Shown here piece after piece: positions 1-9,939 of a DNA stretch of 64,000 nt. Source of the DNA: Luidia sarsii. Taxonomy: Eukaryota; Echinodermata; Asteroidea; Paxillosida; Luidiidae. The stretch lies in contig OX465104.1 in NCBI GenBank assembly GCA_949987565.1, forward strand, positions 510,501 to 574,500, written 5' to 3'. Position 1 is the first letter of the stretch. Each line of letters starts with the position of its first letter. The notes beneath the pieces were generated by a model. That model made no database searches. It was not told the DNA's origin and saw nothing but the letters and a program-made list of their open reading frames with translations. The translations under genes and the position numbers were made by a program.

Positions 1-260
1 TGATTTGTATTATTGGGACCCCCTGGTTCTCATTTGGCTGCCAGGAATTGTTGAGGTTTTTAAAGGTATCCAGGAAAAGTTTGGCCGGTGAAATAAATCG
101 TTTAACTTTTCATCTCGAACTCTGATGTGTTCGCATCAGTTATCGCAGCACATGTAACATACTTTTTGTTTAAGATTTGGCTTCAAAACTAATTACTTGT
201 TAGTTAATTGTTAGTTAATTGGCACTTCGAATTCGCCGGTTTCCGTTTACATGTAAGTGG

Positions 261-365
261 AAGGATTGCGGTGACACCATGTAAGATTTTTCTTTTGAGA
301 TGGAATATAGCTCTGAGAAGAGCCAGTAACTCAACGTGTCGGGCAGTGTGTACTCTGCTCGTTGC
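261..365 (-). repeat. Repeat family A, diverged single copy
   Basis: Diverged copy of the family A unit described at 48516-49122. It shows the 'GCGGTGACACCATGTA' segment, a hairpin (309-324, AGCTCTGAGAAGAGCC) and the 'GTAACTCAACG' segment in the family order. The hairpin is of the GGCTCT/AGAGCC type rather than the GGTTCT/AGAACC type of the main arrays, with one weakened outer pair. The flanking DNA (1-260 and 366-1490) shows no gene that I can support. Confidence 0.6.
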
Positions 366-1497
366 CAGGCTTTTCATTAGCTACAGCCAGGGATCAGCAT
401 CCAGTTTCTTAGAGCCGCGTAAGCTTGAATATCTGCTCAGCATAAAAACTCCCTCGTGTATACAAACCACATTGCGATGCGATGGCAACGGTACTTGATT
501 TGTATTCCTCTATTCTTTGCTTAGCAGGAAACAAAATAGAAGCATTGGTTGGCAAGGTGATCCTATGAATCATGACTTGTAGTGCTTGAGTGACTCTATG
601 AAATTAGTCCCTGGACCAGGACTGTTTGTATTCCAATAATGACTGCTTCACAAAACAAGTGGAACTTTGGCTGGCGACAAGGGCCCAATTTCACAGAGCT
701 GCCCAAGCAAGTATATCTGCTAAGCATGAAACCCTACGCAGGGAAAATAAATTCCAACCGTATTCAACAAGATGCTTTCTGCATTTGACTTGTATTCAAT
801 TATCAGGTGCTGAATGTAGAATGCAATTGGATCTCTTTGCCAGTCAACCTGGTTTGATCTATGGTTTCATTAAGCAAGTCTTCTCATGCTTTCAGCAAGA
901 TTTTGAGCTTTTGTGGCCCTATGAACCTGGCTCCTGATTTGATTGAGCAAAGGTGTTCGTGCTGAAAGCAAATTTTGATGGTTCAAGTGACTCTATGAAT
1001 CTGGGGCCTTGTTGGGGAAACTCAGTGCCTCATTGGTGAAGGGAGAGAAGTGGGAATGGAACCGCGGACATAGTAGTGGAATAGAAGCGGGTAGTAGGAC
1101 ACGGTGCCAAATAGAAGATGATGAAAAATAACTGTCCATTGTTCTTGTTTGAATGTTTGTTTGAAGTGATTGTTCAGGGGTGTTACTTGGTTAAAGTAAA
1201 GAAACTGTGCAGTCATTCACTCCAGCCTTTGGGTTTTACTTTGTATATAAATCTGTATTCCGATCCAGAAGGGGTGCTCACTTACAGAGAGATAGTTTCA
1301 GGATTGATCTACTGCGTCAAAAAGTACAAAATGTCCATGGTGTGCTTTTGATATACTGCTGTCTGCCATGCAATATAGGTAGCATGCAGGTCGTGTCCTT
1401 TATTTGACACTAATCCTCAAACAAATTAGATTTCTAGAGTAGGACCATTTCTGTTAAACATTCCACACAAAAACAAAATGAATCATGTGTACAGTTC

Positions 1498-1866
1498 GTA
1501 CACTCCACTTCAAGTTGAGCTCCGCCTCATTCAATGCTATGGCATGCCCCCCTCCTCCAGTCCACCCACAGCTGGCCTATCCAAGTTGAGCTCGGCCTCA
1601 TTCAATGCTATGGCATGCCCCCCCCTCCTCCAGTCCACCCACAGCTGGCCTATCCAAGTTGAGCTCAGCCTCATTCAATGCTATGGCATGCCCCCCTCCT
1701 CCAGTCCACCCACAGCTGGCCTATCCAAGTTGAACTCAGCCTCATTCAATGCTATGGCATGCCCCCCTCCTCCAGTCCACCCACAGCTGGCCTATCCAAG
1801 TTGAGCTCAGCCTCATTCAATGCTATGGCATGCCCCCTCCTCCAGTCCACCCACAGCTGGCCTATA
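1498..1866. repeat. Minisatellite, ~72-bp unit, about 5 copies
   Basis: Five near-identical head-to-tail units containing 'AAGTTGAGCTC', 'TCATTCAATGCTATGGCATG', a C-run, 'CTCCTCCAGTCCACCCACAG' and 'CTGGCCTATCC'. Unit length varies by 1-3 bases in the C-run, so a 108-codon open frame across it is fortuitous: the changes are not multiples of three. The surroundings up to 2460 are AT-rich with no supported gene. Confidence 0.9.
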
Positions 1867-2459
1867 TAGCCTGTCATTCAAGGGTGGCGCCAAATGTCAC
1901 ATAGCCACATGAACAATACACATTCCCAATTGGTGTTATGTCTATGAATAAGCTCAAGCTTTTCTCCACAGTGAACAGGTGGTAGGAAAAGGTTGACTAA
2001 CTTTGACCTGTTGCTAGAAAATGTACACAAAAATCACCATCACAACTTTATTATAACACAATGTTTGGATATGTCCATACTGCTACTACTACGAGTAGTA
2101 TTTATTTTTTTGCCGTTAACTTTACAGACCACAGTAAAAAGTTTAAAAATTACTGCTTTGCAGTTGTGATAAACATCGTCATACCTTATTAGATGACATT
2201 TGAACCGAGGTTCGTTTCTTGAGTAAATAAATTCATCTATTATCGCTAGAGGGGAATAACTATGTTAGTACACTTAAAACATTTGAAGCAAAAGCATTTT
2301 GCCTGGAGAGTAAGAAATAAAGAAGTGGTATCAAAAGAAACGATAGTGTCTGTTTTGTTAATTTGCTTTTAAGAAAAACTTGCAGTTTGAAAGAAAACCT
2401 TATTTTCAACGGAAAAGGATTTGTTTTTTAAACACTTTGAAAAATAAACAATAAAACAT

Positions 2460-2522
2460 TTGACTGGATCGGGACTTTAACTCAAGACCTCTGACTTAAT
2501 GCACCAGCACTTGGAGGTGGCA
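2460..2522 (-). repeat. tRNA-derived SINE (SINE-1) head, degraded
   Basis: The minus strand reads as the 3' half of a tRNA-like SINE head: '..TTAAGTCAGAGGTCTTGAGTTAAAGTCCCGATCCAGTCA'-type sequence, parallel to 21532, 24089, 35700, 43340 and 50552. The B box is damaged (GAGTTAAAGTCC instead of GGTTCAAGTCC). Confidence 0.6.
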
Positions 2523-2982
2523 GGGCCATGCAAATTTCTTTGCCATTTGTCTAACTTTAAAAAAAATAAATAATAATTGGCCACAGTTTCAGACATTTCA
2601 GTGATTCTGTAACTCTGAGATGCGTAGGAATATATCACATCATGGAATACAATCCATAGGATTTGGCAACAGCTGCCTGGGCAATGAAAATAAAAACTCG
2701 GCTAAAAAAAGTCTCGCTGATTACATAATAAAACTGAAATGTTGACCAAAAAATCTTATGATATGCAGAGAATGGGATCGAGTTTTGCATCAAACAAAAT
2801 GATATGCATTAATGTAATCCTTTATTTATGCGAGAAAAACCTTTGGAGCTATCTTCCAAAAAAGGACAAGTTTTGCACTTAGCAGCCATCTTGGTCAGTT
2901 TCCCCGCATACAGCATAGTAAACAAAGGTAATTTTCCAGACAATACAAAAGGTACCAGACTTTTATTAGCATGTGTAGCCTG

Positions 2983-3110
2983 GGGGGGGGGGGGGGTCCT
3001 GTCTGACTCGAGTGGCTGTGGCTTTGAATTGCACACGGGTCTATGGAAGCCATAAGCCAGTGGCTGCAGCCAAGTCGCGTACACTCCAAGCCGTAGCCGA
3101 TGAATTCAGT
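2983..3110. repeat. G-tract plus dispersed repeat (partner at 54548)
   Basis: A run of about 14 G (2983-2996) is followed at about 3030 by 'CACACGGGTCTATGGAAGCC' and 'GTGGCTGCAGCCAAGT'. The same order recurs at 54548-54620 ('CACACGAGTCTATGGAAGTC', 'GCGGCTGCAGCCAGTT'), so this is a dispersed repeat of at least 80 bp. Family not recognised. Confidence 0.6.
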
Positions 3111-3394
3111 CTTCATAAATTTAAATTATTAACTCAATGATATGGACGGACTTATGAATCGCAACCACAACACTGCAACCTTGCACATTCAATAGGGGAT
3201 CCTCAGTTCCCTGGAAAGAATGAATATTACAAATACTATTACTAAGTAGTAATAATACATTTAGCAATTCGTATTACTATACTGTATACAAATTACAATC
3301 AATGCCTTGTGGAACCAGTTTTCTCAGAATCCACTATTGACAACGTGCAATTGTGGTGTCATGGTTGTGCTTCATACATCTGTCCTATAGATAA

Positions 3395-3400
3395 TTTAAT
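3395..3400 (-). terminator. Candidate poly(A) signal of the H1 gene
   Basis: On the minus strand this reads ATTAAA, about 136 nt past the H1 stop codon. No histone-type stem-loop lies between the stop and this point, so the H1 transcript is expected to be polyadenylated. Weak evidence: a common variant hexamer in AT-rich DNA. Confidence 0.35.
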
Positions 3401-3535
3401 AATTCAGATGGCTGTACAGGGACGCAGGTTAAGATAAGACAAGAATATATAGCGGAAAGCAGATAATTATGATAAAAATCTTGACAACTGAGTTGTTCAG
3501 GAGATGAGTGAGATATGCTGCTGCATCGTGTCTCT

Positions 3536-4252
3536 TCACTTCTTGGTCTTCTTGGCGGCCTTCTTTTTGGTCTTCTTCTTGGGCGAAGCTGTGACCGGCT
3601 TGCTGACTGGGCGGGCCGATGGCTTGTCTCCCTTCTTCTTCTTCCTCTTCTTCTTCTCCTCCTTGGCAGCCTTAGCCGTCTTGGCTGCCGGACCTTTGGT
3701 CTTGGGCTTCTTGGCCTGCCCCTCCTGCCTCTTGGCGGCCCTCTCCTTCTTGGCCTTCTGCGTCTTGCGGGCGATCCTCCTCGCCTCCTCGGCAGACTTG
3801 GTCTGGCGAGCCTGCTTCACTTTGTCCGAGTCCCGCTGCCGGCTCGTCTTGGGCACGGCAGCGGTCGACCCCGACCGACCACCGCCGCCGCCCGTCCCGG
3901 ACTTGGCCTCGGTGGCTGCGCCTTGGCCAAGCTTGAAAGACCCGCTAGCGCCGACTCCCTTCACCTGGACGAACTCACCGGATCGGACCCCTCGCTTGAT
4001 GGCGTTGCGCACGTAGGTGGCCTTGTCGAAGCCGTAGTTGGCCGAGAGGAACTTCTTGATGGCCTGGAGTGAGGCACCGTGGCGACCATCCTGCGTCAGG
4101 CTGATGGCCTCCTCAACCAGATCCTTGATCTTGGGCTTGGGTGTCGGGCCGATCCCGCTGCTCGATGTCTTTCTCTTCCGCTTCTGCTTCGGTTTATCGG
4201 CGCCACTGGACCCCGCCGCATCCTCGACCGCCAGATTCTCGTCATCAGCCAT
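3536..4252 (-). CDS. Linker histone H1 (replication-independent/embryonic type)
   Basis: Single-exon gene for a 238-residue linker histone that binds nucleosomal entry/exit DNA in chromatin. Residues 1-35 are a tail with an acidic start (MADDENLAVED) and a basic patch (KQKRKRK). Residues about 36-110 are the winged-helix globular domain: TPKPKIKDLVEEAI, then LQAIKKFLSANYG, then RNAIKRGVRSGEFVQVKG and GSFKLG. Residues 111-135 are a Gly/Ser-rich linker, and 140-238 a Lys/Ala-rich C-tail with one SPKK-type motif near 223. I start at the ATG at 4252, which has A at -3 and G at +4 and gives an Ala second residue, usual for H1; an in-frame ATG at 4312 would add 20 atypical residues. No GGYYCTTHTHARRRCC stem-loop follows the stop, which argues for a replication-independent or cleavage-stage/oocyte-type H1. 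The tail block ARQTKSAEEARRIARK is unusual for somatic H1. GC content is well above the flanks. Confidence 0.93.
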   Translation of the reverse strand: MADDENLAVEDAAGSSGADKPKQKRKRKTSSSGIGPTPKPKIKDLVEEAISLTQDGRHGASLQAIKKFLSANYGFDKATYVRNAIKRGVRSGEFVQVKGVGASGSFKLGQGAATEAKSGTGGGGGRSGSTAAVPKTSRQRDSDKVKQARQTKSAEEARRIARKTQKAKKERAAKRQEGQAKKPKTKGPAAKTAKAAKEEKKKRKKKKGDKPSARPVSKPVTASPKKKTKKKAAKKTKK

Positions 4253-4381
4253 CTTGTTTATCCTCTGAAAACCTGTTTCGAGCTTGATTTTCAACCGATA
4301 AATATTGTTCAATTCAAAATCACCTCAGCGTAGCAGTGTACGGCAGTGCCTGTGTTTTGACGCCAACTACACGCTCTATGG

Positions 4382-4387
4382 TATATA
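4382..4387 (-). promoter_or_regulatory. Candidate TATA box of the H1 gene
   Basis: TATATA about 130 nt upstream of the H1 ATG on the minus strand. A start about 30 nt downstream would leave a 5' UTR of roughly 100 nt. No other convincing core element was seen between here and the ATG. Confidence 0.35.
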
Positions 4388-4399
4388 TTGCCATTGCGT

Positions 4400-5512
4400 A
4401 CGTACGAGAAACCACCACATTATGTGGGCCGTCAGGTTGGTAGCTATCATCACACTCGCATGCATAGGCGACTTTTCTGTGCTTTCGTGCAACAAAACCC
4501 GGCCACAAACTTAGTATAACAGCCACATATCCTTGCAAATTCGGCATTTTCGTGAGGCCCCAGTAATGGGCTTTTGATTCTTGCCCCTCTTCCGGGAATC
4601 GTTCCGTTCAAATGGACGTTCCGGACGAAAAAGTAAAACAGTTTTTCGAAACAAACCCGTAACATTTATTTTGAATATTCAAAAGCTCGTCCGGTTGGCC
4701 TTGTGGAAAGGTGGCGACCGAACTGGCGGAAAATTTGGCATCTCAACTGTCATTGCCTACTTAACCACCGCCATCTGGCGTGAGGAAAAGACGGCGAATA
4801 TCTGGTTTTTAAAAAAATATGAAGAACACCACTGTTCTATAAGCGAGGTACGCGAATGGACCAGTTGTGCAGTCCCACTTATGGTTCCGGGGACACGCGT
4901 TGCTAATGACATTCACTCAGGCGTGATTCATCGGCGCAGTTAGAAAAAAAATCCGCTCAGTTTTGATCTAAGTTCGCTTGATAAGTGGTTGGTCTTTTGA
5001 AGTGCAAGAACGAACGGTTTAAACTTTGAACCATGTTAGGCGTTGATTATGTACGTGCGCCGTGGTGTGGCCTGATTCTGATTTTATCAAATGAGGTCAG
5101 GTTCAAAGGTCAAGTTTACCTTGATGTCGAGGTGCGATATACACTTCATAAAATCAGAATTATAACAAGATTTCTGTTGTGAATGATTAAGAACCTTCAT
5201 TCTTACAAATAGGGAGGTTTTCACAAAGATTATTTAAATTCATTAGGCCTATTATACATCAATCAAAGAGCGTTTAAAATTCATGGCGGGGTTTCCCCCC
5301 GACATCATAATTATTTTAGCTATTTTACATTTTTTTTTAGGTTTGCTGATACATAATTCAAGTGTAGGCCTACTGTACCTATCCATAACCAAAATGGTTT
5401 TAAAAAAAAGTATTTCCGATATAAGAAAATATGAAAAAGAGAAGATTTTTTTTTAATTGCTTGCTTGATGGATAAACTGTGGTCAACAAAGTCAATTGTT
5501 CAACTCTTTCAG
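4400..5512. other. Intergenic, GC-rich then AT-rich; one small inverted repeat
   Basis: The first 300 bases are relatively CpG-rich, including TTCCGG ETS-like words near 4580 and 4620, and could serve H1 or a plus-strand gene. A 13-bp inverted repeat (ATTCTGATTTTAT / ATAAAATCAGAAT) spans about 5085-5162 and looks like a short MITE-like hairpin. No gene is supported; the 120-codon open frame at 4581-4943 has no recognisable features. Confidence 0.4.
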
Positions 5513-5635
5513 ATTTAGGATTTCATAAGCAGACGATCAAAAATGGACGGCTTAGAAGCAGGCCCTGCTGTCTATTACGTCCGCAATAGCATCGACTTGT
5601 ACAGGTATATCCAGCAGAATAAAAATGTAATGTAA
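5513..5635 (+). CDS. Possible start exon or 30-codon small ORF
   Basis: A strong acceptor (CAACTCTTTCAG, AG at 5511-5512) opens a segment holding an ATG at 5543 with A at -3 and G at +4. The frame begins MDGLEAGPAV and continues YYVRNSIDLY. It either splices at 5604 (CAG|GTATAT, phase 2 after 20 codons) or reads through ten more codons to TAA at 5633. AATAAA hexamers at 5618 and 5673 would allow a terminal exon. An in-frame TAG at 5516 means coding cannot enter from upstream through the strong acceptor. Product unknown. Composition is protein-like, but no family is recognised, so this may be chance. Confidence 0.35.
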
Positions 5636-5859
5636 ATATTGTAATTTTGATGAACAAGACCGTTTTGTCTTAAATAAATTTGTTAAAAAGGCCATTCCAT
5701 TTTTTCCGTTTCACCACAAAGTACCATGGCATGATAAATATTTTTTTGCAAAATTGATTTGTCTGTTTTTAAATGTTGTGAAAATTATTGCAATGTGCTA
5801 TTGTGGACACCGTAGAAACCAACACGCGGTTTTGGCGCCAGAGGTCAAGACCAAGTTCG

Positions 5860-5887
5860 TGACGTCTAACCAATTTCGACCAATTGG
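5860..5887 (+). promoter_or_regulatory. CRE-like and CCAAT elements of a putative promoter
   Basis: TGACGTCT (5860-5867) is one base off the palindromic CRE. CCAAT follows at 5870-5874 and again at 5880-5884; the second overlaps an inverted copy (ATTGG). This cluster lies about 130-155 nt upstream of the ATG at 6014, a normal distance for a TATA-less promoter. Binding factors (CREB/ATF, NF-Y) are inferred from motifs only. Confidence 0.45.
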
Positions 5888-6013
5888 AAAGCGCGCTTTC
5901 TGTGTCAAAAAATAAGCAGTTCAATTTGTCTTGCTCTCGGAGTTACATGCTGACAGACTGTACACGACTAACTGCGGATAAAAGTGACAATTTTAGACAT
6001 ATCGCCTAAAGCA

Positions 6014-6023
6014 ATGAGCACAG
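6014..6023 (+). CDS. Putative first coding exon (ATG + 10 nt, phase 1)
   Basis: ATGAGCACAG followed directly by GTAAGC, a near-consensus donor. It encodes Met-Ser-Thr and the first base of codon 4, so the intron is phase 1. The ATG has G at -3, and the upstream DNA has a CRE/CCAAT promoter cluster. The first downstream exon I found with a matching acceptor phase is at 16387-16445, which would give MSTGTNCPSG... Such tiny start exons are real but hard to prove by eye. Product unknown. Confidence 0.35.
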
Positions 6024-6127
6024 GTAAGCACATTATTAGAAAAATCGGCCTTCCATTATTTTGTTCAGGTAACATTTTGAACCCACGTGTCTTCGTCCGA
6101 GTACAGGAATTACATCCATCCTTCCTG

Positions 6128-6236
6128 GCAGAATAGTTAGTAATTAGTAGTACTACTAGTACTACTACTAGTACTAGTACTAGTACTACTACACTAGTAG
6201 TACTAGTACTAGTACTAGTAGTCTCACTAGTCTCGG
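6128..6236. repeat. (ACTAGT)n / ACT-rich microsatellite
   Basis: About 100 bp composed of ACTAGT, TAGTAC and ACT repeats; much of it is self-complementary and could form hairpins or cruciforms. Confidence 0.9.
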
Positions 6237-6653
6237 ACCTTTGGTTTGTCAATATTTACCAAATTTCTGCTTCAGAAGCCATTTCAGTCAAAGTTGCAGG
6301 TTTGTCCTTACTGCCTGATATTACCAGTGCCATTCCTAACACTCAAAATTCCAGAAATATCTATTGCCCACGGAGCTTGGTTGGTTTTGCTGCAAAATCA
6401 GAGCTGAAATTCATAGTGCTCCACCTTTATTTTAGAAGTGAGCCCTCTGTTGATGTATTCTGACAATTTAGATTCGTCTGAGAAATCTTATTCATGGACC
6501 TTGACTGTTAGTCGTGCAATGTGCATGAAAAAGGAGATGGTAATTTCAGCTACAAGATACTTTAAACACAAAACATTGGCATGCTTTATGAGTACAGTAG
6601 ATGGGCCTGGATTAATTCAAAAAAGAGCCTAAAGAAATTAATCAAATGATTTG

Positions 6654-6770
6654 ATATAGGAAGGTTTGTGGTGATACCATGTATCAGGTCTCTTAAAGGA
6701 AGAGGTTTGGTTCTGAAAAAAACCTGAGTGGTAACTCAACGTTTCGACCAGTATGCTCTGGCCGTCTCAG
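6654..6770 (-). repeat. Repeat family A, single copy with central part
   Basis: Contains 'GGTTTGTGGTGATACCATGT', 'GGTCTCTTAAAGGAAGAGG', a damaged hairpin 'GGTTCTGAAAAAAACC' (one arm mutated), 'GAGTGGTAACTCAACG' and the central segment 'TTTCGACCAGTATGCTCTGG'. The order matches the intact family at 28452 and 40089. Confidence 0.8.
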
Positions 6771-6829
6771 TTTCATGAGATGTTATCCTGCTACAGAATA
6801 CTTAATTAGGAGGCTGGTAACATGAAAAT

Positions 6830-7980
6830 CAAGCAGAAAGATTTTAGAATTGATTTGTTTTTTAAAGTTTGCAATGCTACCAATAATCTAGATTTAAAAA
6901 GGACATCCCCAGCAAGCACCAACTTTTCTTTCAATAAAACGCAGCTGAACGTTAACGCTCTCTTTGAAAAGAAACACGTGCAGCTTCACTTACTCCCGGC
7001 ATAATACCAGATGTGATCATTGCAGTGATAGAAATGATGTAAAGCTAGCAACACGTGGGCACCAATAACTTTGCAGCATTGGCAAGAATCCGGGTCTATT
7101 TGCATACAATGCTTGGGGTTGAAGAGAAATAGGTCAACTGGAACAGCTCAGTTTGCAACAAACAAGTTCTGCTTCATTAATTTCATAGAATAGGAGCGAA
7201 AAATGACACTCCATCGCTGAAAGAGTGCAAAAAGATTCTCATGATTTTTTCCCCCGCCCAAAAGCCATGTTTTTAATGCACACTGCACAGCATGAGATTT
7301 CATTGCTGAAGGTTTTAGCATGTGTTAATTTGTACAGTATTTTTTTTTTGAGAAATAAAATGATCAATGAATAAATCTGGGTCAAATGGACTACATCTGA
7401 GTACAAATTTGGTGGGTTACAATCGCTGGTTTATCCTTTTTTCCTTCAAGCATTGCATCCACACAACTCCATCAGACATATAAAAGTGAGTGAGATCTTA
7501 AGTTATATTGTTAACTACTTACTGACTTACATAACCAAAGTGCAAATCTGAGGAGAGTTTAGGGAGGCTGATGTTTGATCCAATATACGACCTTTCACAA
7601 AGGCAAAATGGCATATCCCAAGTGATTGATCACTTCAAATCTCCACCATCCATAAGTCTGTATTGTACCAATCTTCAGTACAACTTCTAATCCTTCGCTG
7701 AGAGGATTTCAAAACAGTTTAAGCTTTCCAACAATTGTAGGAATGTTGGGGATTATCTTGCAGCTTAATTCCCTTATAAGCAGCCCATCTCAATTGCCGG
7801 TAAAGTCAGTTGTCCTAAGTGCAAGGAATCCTTCCAACAAATGGCATTTAAGAGCTTTAGCACCTTTTTGACAAACAAACCAAACAACAAACGGCCCTCA
7901 ACTGTAGTTTGAAATTCAACCAAAGGCTCGAAATCTTTTATCACTTACTGATGTATAAGTGTTTTCCCATCGCTATTTCT
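6830..7980. other. Intergenic or intronic, no feature seen
   Basis: AT-rich unique-looking sequence. No exon with convincing splice sites and no recognisable repeat was found on either strand. Confidence 0.3.
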
Positions 7981-7989
7981 TTATTTCAG

Positions 7990-8050
7990 TTTGAGAAAGG
8001 ATAAACCAAGGAGAATCGCATGACTGTAGTTCCAAGGACTTCTTCACAAG
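7990..8050 (+). CDS. Possible alternative start exon (weak)
   Basis: A pyrimidine-rich acceptor (TATTTCTTTATTTCAG, AG at 7988-7989) opens a 61-nt segment ending in AAG|GTAAAC. All three frames are interrupted, but an ATG at 8020 runs ten codons (MTVVPRTSSQ) plus one base to the donor, again phase 1 and so compatible with the exon at 16387. It could be an alternative 5' exon of the same gene, or chance. Confidence 0.2.
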
Positions 8051-8202
8051 GTAAACCATTGACACTGTGGAGCAGATAGGCAGAAATCCATCAATGCTGA
8101 AATGTGTGAAAAGGATTAGGATAATTAGTCAAGATTAGACAAGGCTGCTGTCTGAATTAAAAAGAGTGAATAATTCACGATCTCAAGGATTGAAAATCGC
8201 TC

Positions 8203-8411
8203 CAAAACCGCTCAAAAAGAGTGAAAAACACTGTCAAACTTTTGAAAACTGCTCAGAGTGGAGTGGAATCCCACTCTTGTAAGGAGCAATAGGAGGACCA
8301 CTTGAAAAAGAGTTGTCATCCATAATGGCTCCTCTATAGAGTGGTGTTTGACTCCATTCTTAGCGGTTTCAACACCTCTTACAGTGGTGTTCACTCCTTT
8401 TGAGTGGTTTG
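8203..8411. mobile_element. MITE-like element with ~30-bp terminal inverted repeats
   Basis: The left end (AAACCGCTCAAAAAGAGTGA, then AAAACACTG) is the imperfect reverse complement of the right end (CAGTGGTGTTCACTCC, then TTTTGAGTGGTTT). The interior is about 150 bp with no coding capacity. Superfamily and target-site duplication not determined. Confidence 0.6.
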
Positions 8412-8898
8412 GGCTTTTCTTTGGATTTGGATTGCCCTTGAAAAAAGGCCTGAGGTAGCAACTGACAATTTTGATAAATGAACGAGTTTTGTTTTCTCGT
8501 GGATGTACTAGGATGATGTTTCATGCAACACAAATTGGACATGGGAAGAGTGAGAGATCACCATAATGCATGTGTCTGTATTCATCAGCTAGAAAAAAAA
8601 ATTGATCGTTTTGGTCACCTTTTAATTCTGGTGTGACCACCGAGGGGCCAAGATTTGATATGAGGTTTAATCCCTGTTCTCAGGCCCTTGCTGATTGAAG
8701 TAATCAGCATTCATAGTCCCCATCCAGTCAAATTTCCTTTGCTATCTTTTACAAATTCTTACAAGCTTTCCCAGTCAATTTTCATTTCCTCATTTTCGTT
8801 GAATCTCAACTTCCTGAACAAATGGAGGTGTGAGGGCTGTGCACTTTTGGATAACAATGCAATTACATAAACCCATCGGTCATGTTTTTGACGCTTAC

Positions 8899-8938
8899 CT
8901 TTTACAAAGACCCGAGTAGCTCCTGCAACCTTTGACCT
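8899..8938 (-). CDS. Putative 40-nt internal exon, minus strand
   Basis: On the minus strand a good acceptor (GGTCTCCGCCCTTCCAG, AG at 8940-8939) and a near-consensus donor (AAG|GTAAGC, GT at 8898-8897) bracket 40 nt. The phase-0 frame reads RSKVAGATRVFVK and ends in phase 1; one other frame is also open and one is closed. If real, a minus-strand gene crosses this region. No partner exon was identified. Confidence 0.3.
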
Positions 8939-9756
8939 CTGGAAGGGCGGAGACCCGCCAAGATCCTTTCATCCAAAAAACATGAGTCACTCCTCTGCCC
9001 AAGGTTCTCTCAAACAAGAATCTAAAAAATAGGCTTCTATTGTGGTAGAGCAGGATATCTTGTTACCTGGATGAGTAATGTTCCTCCATTCCATTGGGGA
9101 TTGGGCAGAAGCATTGTTGTGGTCTTGTTACAGTGTTGACAGCCCCCTGGTTCACACTGTTTTTAGATATATTTTTTTCCTCCTCCCTGAATTTCCCAGC
9201 ATGTGTCACATCTGGTATTGTGATGTGTCGTTGCCATGGTGACTCCCCCTGTTATTTGTTGAGTGGTCCCCCCCATCCAACATACACCCCTCCCTCTTTG
9301 CCCTTCTGGTCTCAATCTGGGCCACCAGACCCTGGATGAAGCAATCTTTGTTTGCTTACAATCTTCCTCCATGCCTAGATGCAGGTGGACCTGATTGGTG
9401 TGTCAAGATATCTTTTACATGTCTTTTATCATCCACATCTATAACTGATTTGCAAGACACTGAGACACTGAGTCCTGCCACATGATTCCCTGCAGAAAAT
9501 TCCAGCAAGGGTCCAGGGGCCCTTGGAATCTCTGTTGAGCTTTTGGCACAGCTGATACTGATAGCTGACACAAAGTGGTGAACTTAGGGTGAATGCTTCA
9601 AGACTAACATCCCCATCTCCATCTGAGACATGTGGGGTGTATTCCTGACCTGATAAAACTCTGGAAATGCTTTTTTTGAAAACAGCAAAAGTAAATGCGA
9701 CTTGACCATGAATTTACCCCCTGAAACTTTTGGTTTTAACCAAGTTGTTGTTTAAG

Positions 9757-9927
9757 GTGATATACAAAAATGTTTACTGCTTACTGTTTACTGCTTACTG
9801 ACTAAAATTACCAAAATGCAAATCTTAAAATTTAAGGGGCCTGACGTTTCGATCCTACCTGGACCTTTCTCAAAGGCAGAGAGAGGTCCTGCTAGGATCG
9901 AAACATCAGGCCCACTAAATTTTAAGT
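9757..9927. mobile_element. Repeat family B, near-complete fold-back copy
   Basis: The left arm runs GTGATATACAAAAATG, TTACTGACTAAAATTACC, AAAATGCAAATC, then CCTGACGTTTCGATCC, TGGACCTTTCTCAAAGG. The right arm repeats the core in inverse (GGTCCTGCTAGGATCG, AAACATCAGGCCCACT). The outermost right arm is missing. See 27545 and 59266 for fuller copies. Confidence 0.8.
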
Positions 9928-9939
9928 TGTTGTTTAATG

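Noticed and set aside
3788..3860. Histone H3-tail mimic in H1 (ARQTKS versus ARTKQTARKS)
   Set aside because: Resemblance is limited to a few basic residues in a Lys/Arg/Ala-rich tail; expected by composition.
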